Source of the DNA: Burkholderiales bacterium
GTDB taxonomy: Bacteria; Pseudomonadota; Gammaproteobacteria; Burkholderiales; SG8-39
Direction: 5' to 3'
DNA length: 8,211 nt
Assembly: GCA_029266935.1 (NCBI GenBank)
Contig: JAQSVY010000241.1
Coordinates: forward strand, 1 to 8,211
Every line of letters begins with the position of its first letter. The stretch's first letter is position 1. Below are positions 7,168-8,211 of this stretch, piece after piece. The position numbers and the translations under genes are program-made. The notes under the pieces were generated by a model. It was not told where the DNA came from. It did no database searches and saw only the letters and a program-made list of their open reading frames with translations.

Positions 7168-7968
7168 ATGCCGGTAGTCCTGAAGAGCGCCGAGGAGCTG
7201 GAGCGCATGCGCCTCGCCGGGCGCCTCGCTTCCGAAGTCCTCGATTTCATCACGCCGCACGTGAAGCCCGGGATCAGCACCGGCAGGCTGAACGACCTCT
7301 CCCACGAGTACATGGTCAAGGTGCAGGGCACGGTTCCGGCGCCACTCTACTACGCGCCGCCGGGCTACAAGCCCTTTCCGAAATCGATCTGCACTTCGGT
7401 GAACCACCAAGTCTGCCACGGCGTGCCCGGCGAGCGAGTGCTCAAGGCGGGCGACATCCTCAACATCGACATCACCGTGATCAAGAACGGCTACCACGGC
7501 GACTGCAGCCGTATGTTCTACGTCGGCGAGCCGAGCATCCAGGCGCGCCGCCTCGTGGACGTCACCTTCGAGTGCATGTGGCTCGGCATCCGCCAGGTGC
7601 GGCCCGGGGGGCGCCTCGGCGATATCGGCGCCGCGATCCAGGCCCACGCCGAGAGCCATGGCTTCTCGGTGGTGCGCGAGTTCTGCGGCCACGGCATCGG
7701 GCGTCGGTTCCACGAGGAGCCCCAGGTCCTGCACTACGGCAAGCCGGCCACCGGTCTGATGCTCGAGCCCGGGATGACCTTCACCGTCGAGCCGATGATC
7801 AACGCCGGCAAGCCCGGGATCCGCGAGCTCGCCGACGGCTGGACCATCGTCACCAAGGACCACAGCCTGTCGGCGCAGTGGGAGCACACCGTCGCCGTCA
7901 CCGAGTCCGGGTTCGAGGTGATGACGCAGTCCAATGGCAGCCAATCCGCGCCTGACTTCGCACGATAG
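7168..7968 (+). CDS. map: Methionine aminopeptidase, type I
   Basis: A cytosolic metalloenzyme that removes the N-terminal methionine from new proteins. Its 266 residues show the pita-bread fold motifs of type Ia enzymes. PKSICTSVNHQVCHGVP spans 71-87, with H80 in the S1 pocket. The five metal ligands are D101 (NIDIT), D112 (HGDCSRMF), H175 (FCGHGIGRRFHEEP), E208 (FTVEPMI) and E239 (AQWEHTV). The length is near normal (E. coli 264), and there is no SH3-like N-terminal extension. The start MPVVLKSAEELERMR matches the family N-terminus; AGGGA lies only 3 nt upstream, a weak or closely spaced site. It is divergent from rpsB, sharing the control region, and its end overlaps glnD by 35 nt in another frame. 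The C-terminal tail after TESGFEVMT is short and not conserved. Confidence 0.98.
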   Translation: MPVVLKSAEELERMRLAGRLASEVLDFITPHVKPGISTGRLNDLSHEYMVKVQGTVPAPLYYAPPGYKPFPKSICTSVNHQVCHGVPGERVLKAGDILNIDITVIKNGYHGDCSRMFYVGEPSIQARRLVDVTFECMWLGIRQVRPGGRLGDIGAAIQAHAESHGFSVVREFCGHGIGRRFHEEPQVLHYGKPATGLMLEPGMTFTVEPMINAGKPGIRELADGWTIVTKDHSLSAQWEHTVAVTESGFEVMTQSNGSQSAPDFAR

Positions 7969-8211
7969 CCTGCGGCGCGAGGTCGCGGCGGCGCGCGAGG
8001 CGCTGCGCGAGGCCTACCTTGCGCGGCCGCAGCCAGCGCAACTCCTGCGCCGCCATAGCCGCCTGGTGGATCGCACGGTGAAGGGCCTCTGGGAAAGCGG
8101 CAACGCTCCGGCCGGCGCAGCGCTCGTTGCCACGGGCGGCTACGGGCGCGGCGAGCTCTACCCCTGCTCGGACATCGACCTGCTCCTCCTGCTCGCCGCC
8201 GAGCCGGGCGA
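7934..8211 (+). CDS. glnD: GlnD, bifunctional PII uridylyltransferase/uridylyl-removing enzyme (5' end only)
   Basis: The first 92 codons are present; the gene runs off the right edge (full GlnD proteins are about 850-900 residues). GlnD senses glutamine and adds or removes UMP on PII proteins, controlling glutamine synthetase and nitrogen genes. The translation has an Arg/Ala-rich helical start (LRREVAAAREALREAYLARP), HSRLVDRTVKGLWE near 41-54, and the nucleotidyltransferase motif ATGGYGRGELYPCSDIDLLL at 66-85, with the paired acidic residues D80 and D82. The start is ATG at 7934, inside map and in a different frame. GAGG lies about 15 nt upstream, which is far, so coupling to map termination is likely. 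The map-glnD order is common in proteobacteria. Confidence 0.93.
   Translation, partial: MAANPRLTSHDSLRREVAAAREALREAYLARPQPAQLLRRHSRLVDRTVKGLWESGNAPAGAALVATGGYGRGELYPCSDIDLLLLLAAEPG

Noticed and set aside
7096..7944. A 282-codon minus-strand open frame antisense to map
   Set aside because: It lies wholly opposite map, which has all five metal ligands. The frame also covers the divergent promoter region and resembles no family.

Overview
The window is an ordinary but tightly packed housekeeping stretch from a high-GC (roughly two thirds G+C by eye) proteobacterium. It is most likely a betaproteobacterium. The gene order rpsB-tsf-pyrH-frr-uppS-cdsA-dxr-rseP-bamA, running divergently from map-glnD, is the classic arrangement there. 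The protein sequences (S2 beginning [22 protein letters not shown]-Ts containing [10 protein letters not shown], GlnD containing YGRGELYP) read as betaproteobacterial. Genus cannot be set from the sequence alone.

Layout. Positions 7040 down to 1 (minus strand) carry nine genes in one apparent operon. They are rpsB (ribosomal protein S2), tsf (EF-Ts), pyrH (UMP kinase), frr (ribosome recycling factor), uppS (undecaprenyl diphosphate synthase), cdsA (CDP-diglyceride synthase), dxr (DXP reductoisomerase), rseP (site-2 protease) and the first 82 bases of bamA (outer-membrane assembly, signal peptide only). From tsf onward the genes overlap by 4 nt, abut, or lie 4 to 16 nt apart, so translational coupling is likely. 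The only real gap in the operon is the 66 nt between rpsB and tsf, which holds a strong terminator-type hairpin. Positions 7041-7167 are a 127-nt divergent control region with back-to-back -10 elements and a structured rpsB leader. Positions 7168-8211 (plus strand) carry map (methionine aminopeptidase) and the 5' end of glnD (PII uridylyltransferase), which overlap by 35 nt.

The genes join translation (S2, EF-Ts, RRF, methionine removal), pyrimidine nucleotide supply (PyrH) and envelope building. The envelope genes cover isoprenoid precursor, undecaprenyl carrier, phospholipid CDP-DAG, the sigma-E protease and the BAM complex.

I see no mobile element, CRISPR array, defence locus or unknown system. 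The points that stand out are within conserved genes: a perfect in-frame 39-bp tandem duplication in rpsB; an apparent in-frame loss of about 20 residues in the conserved C-terminal part of UppS; cdsA with no ATG, GTG or TTG start available, so that a CTG start is inferred; and low-GC patches in dxr and uppS. The two large indels in essential genes should first be tested as assembly errors.
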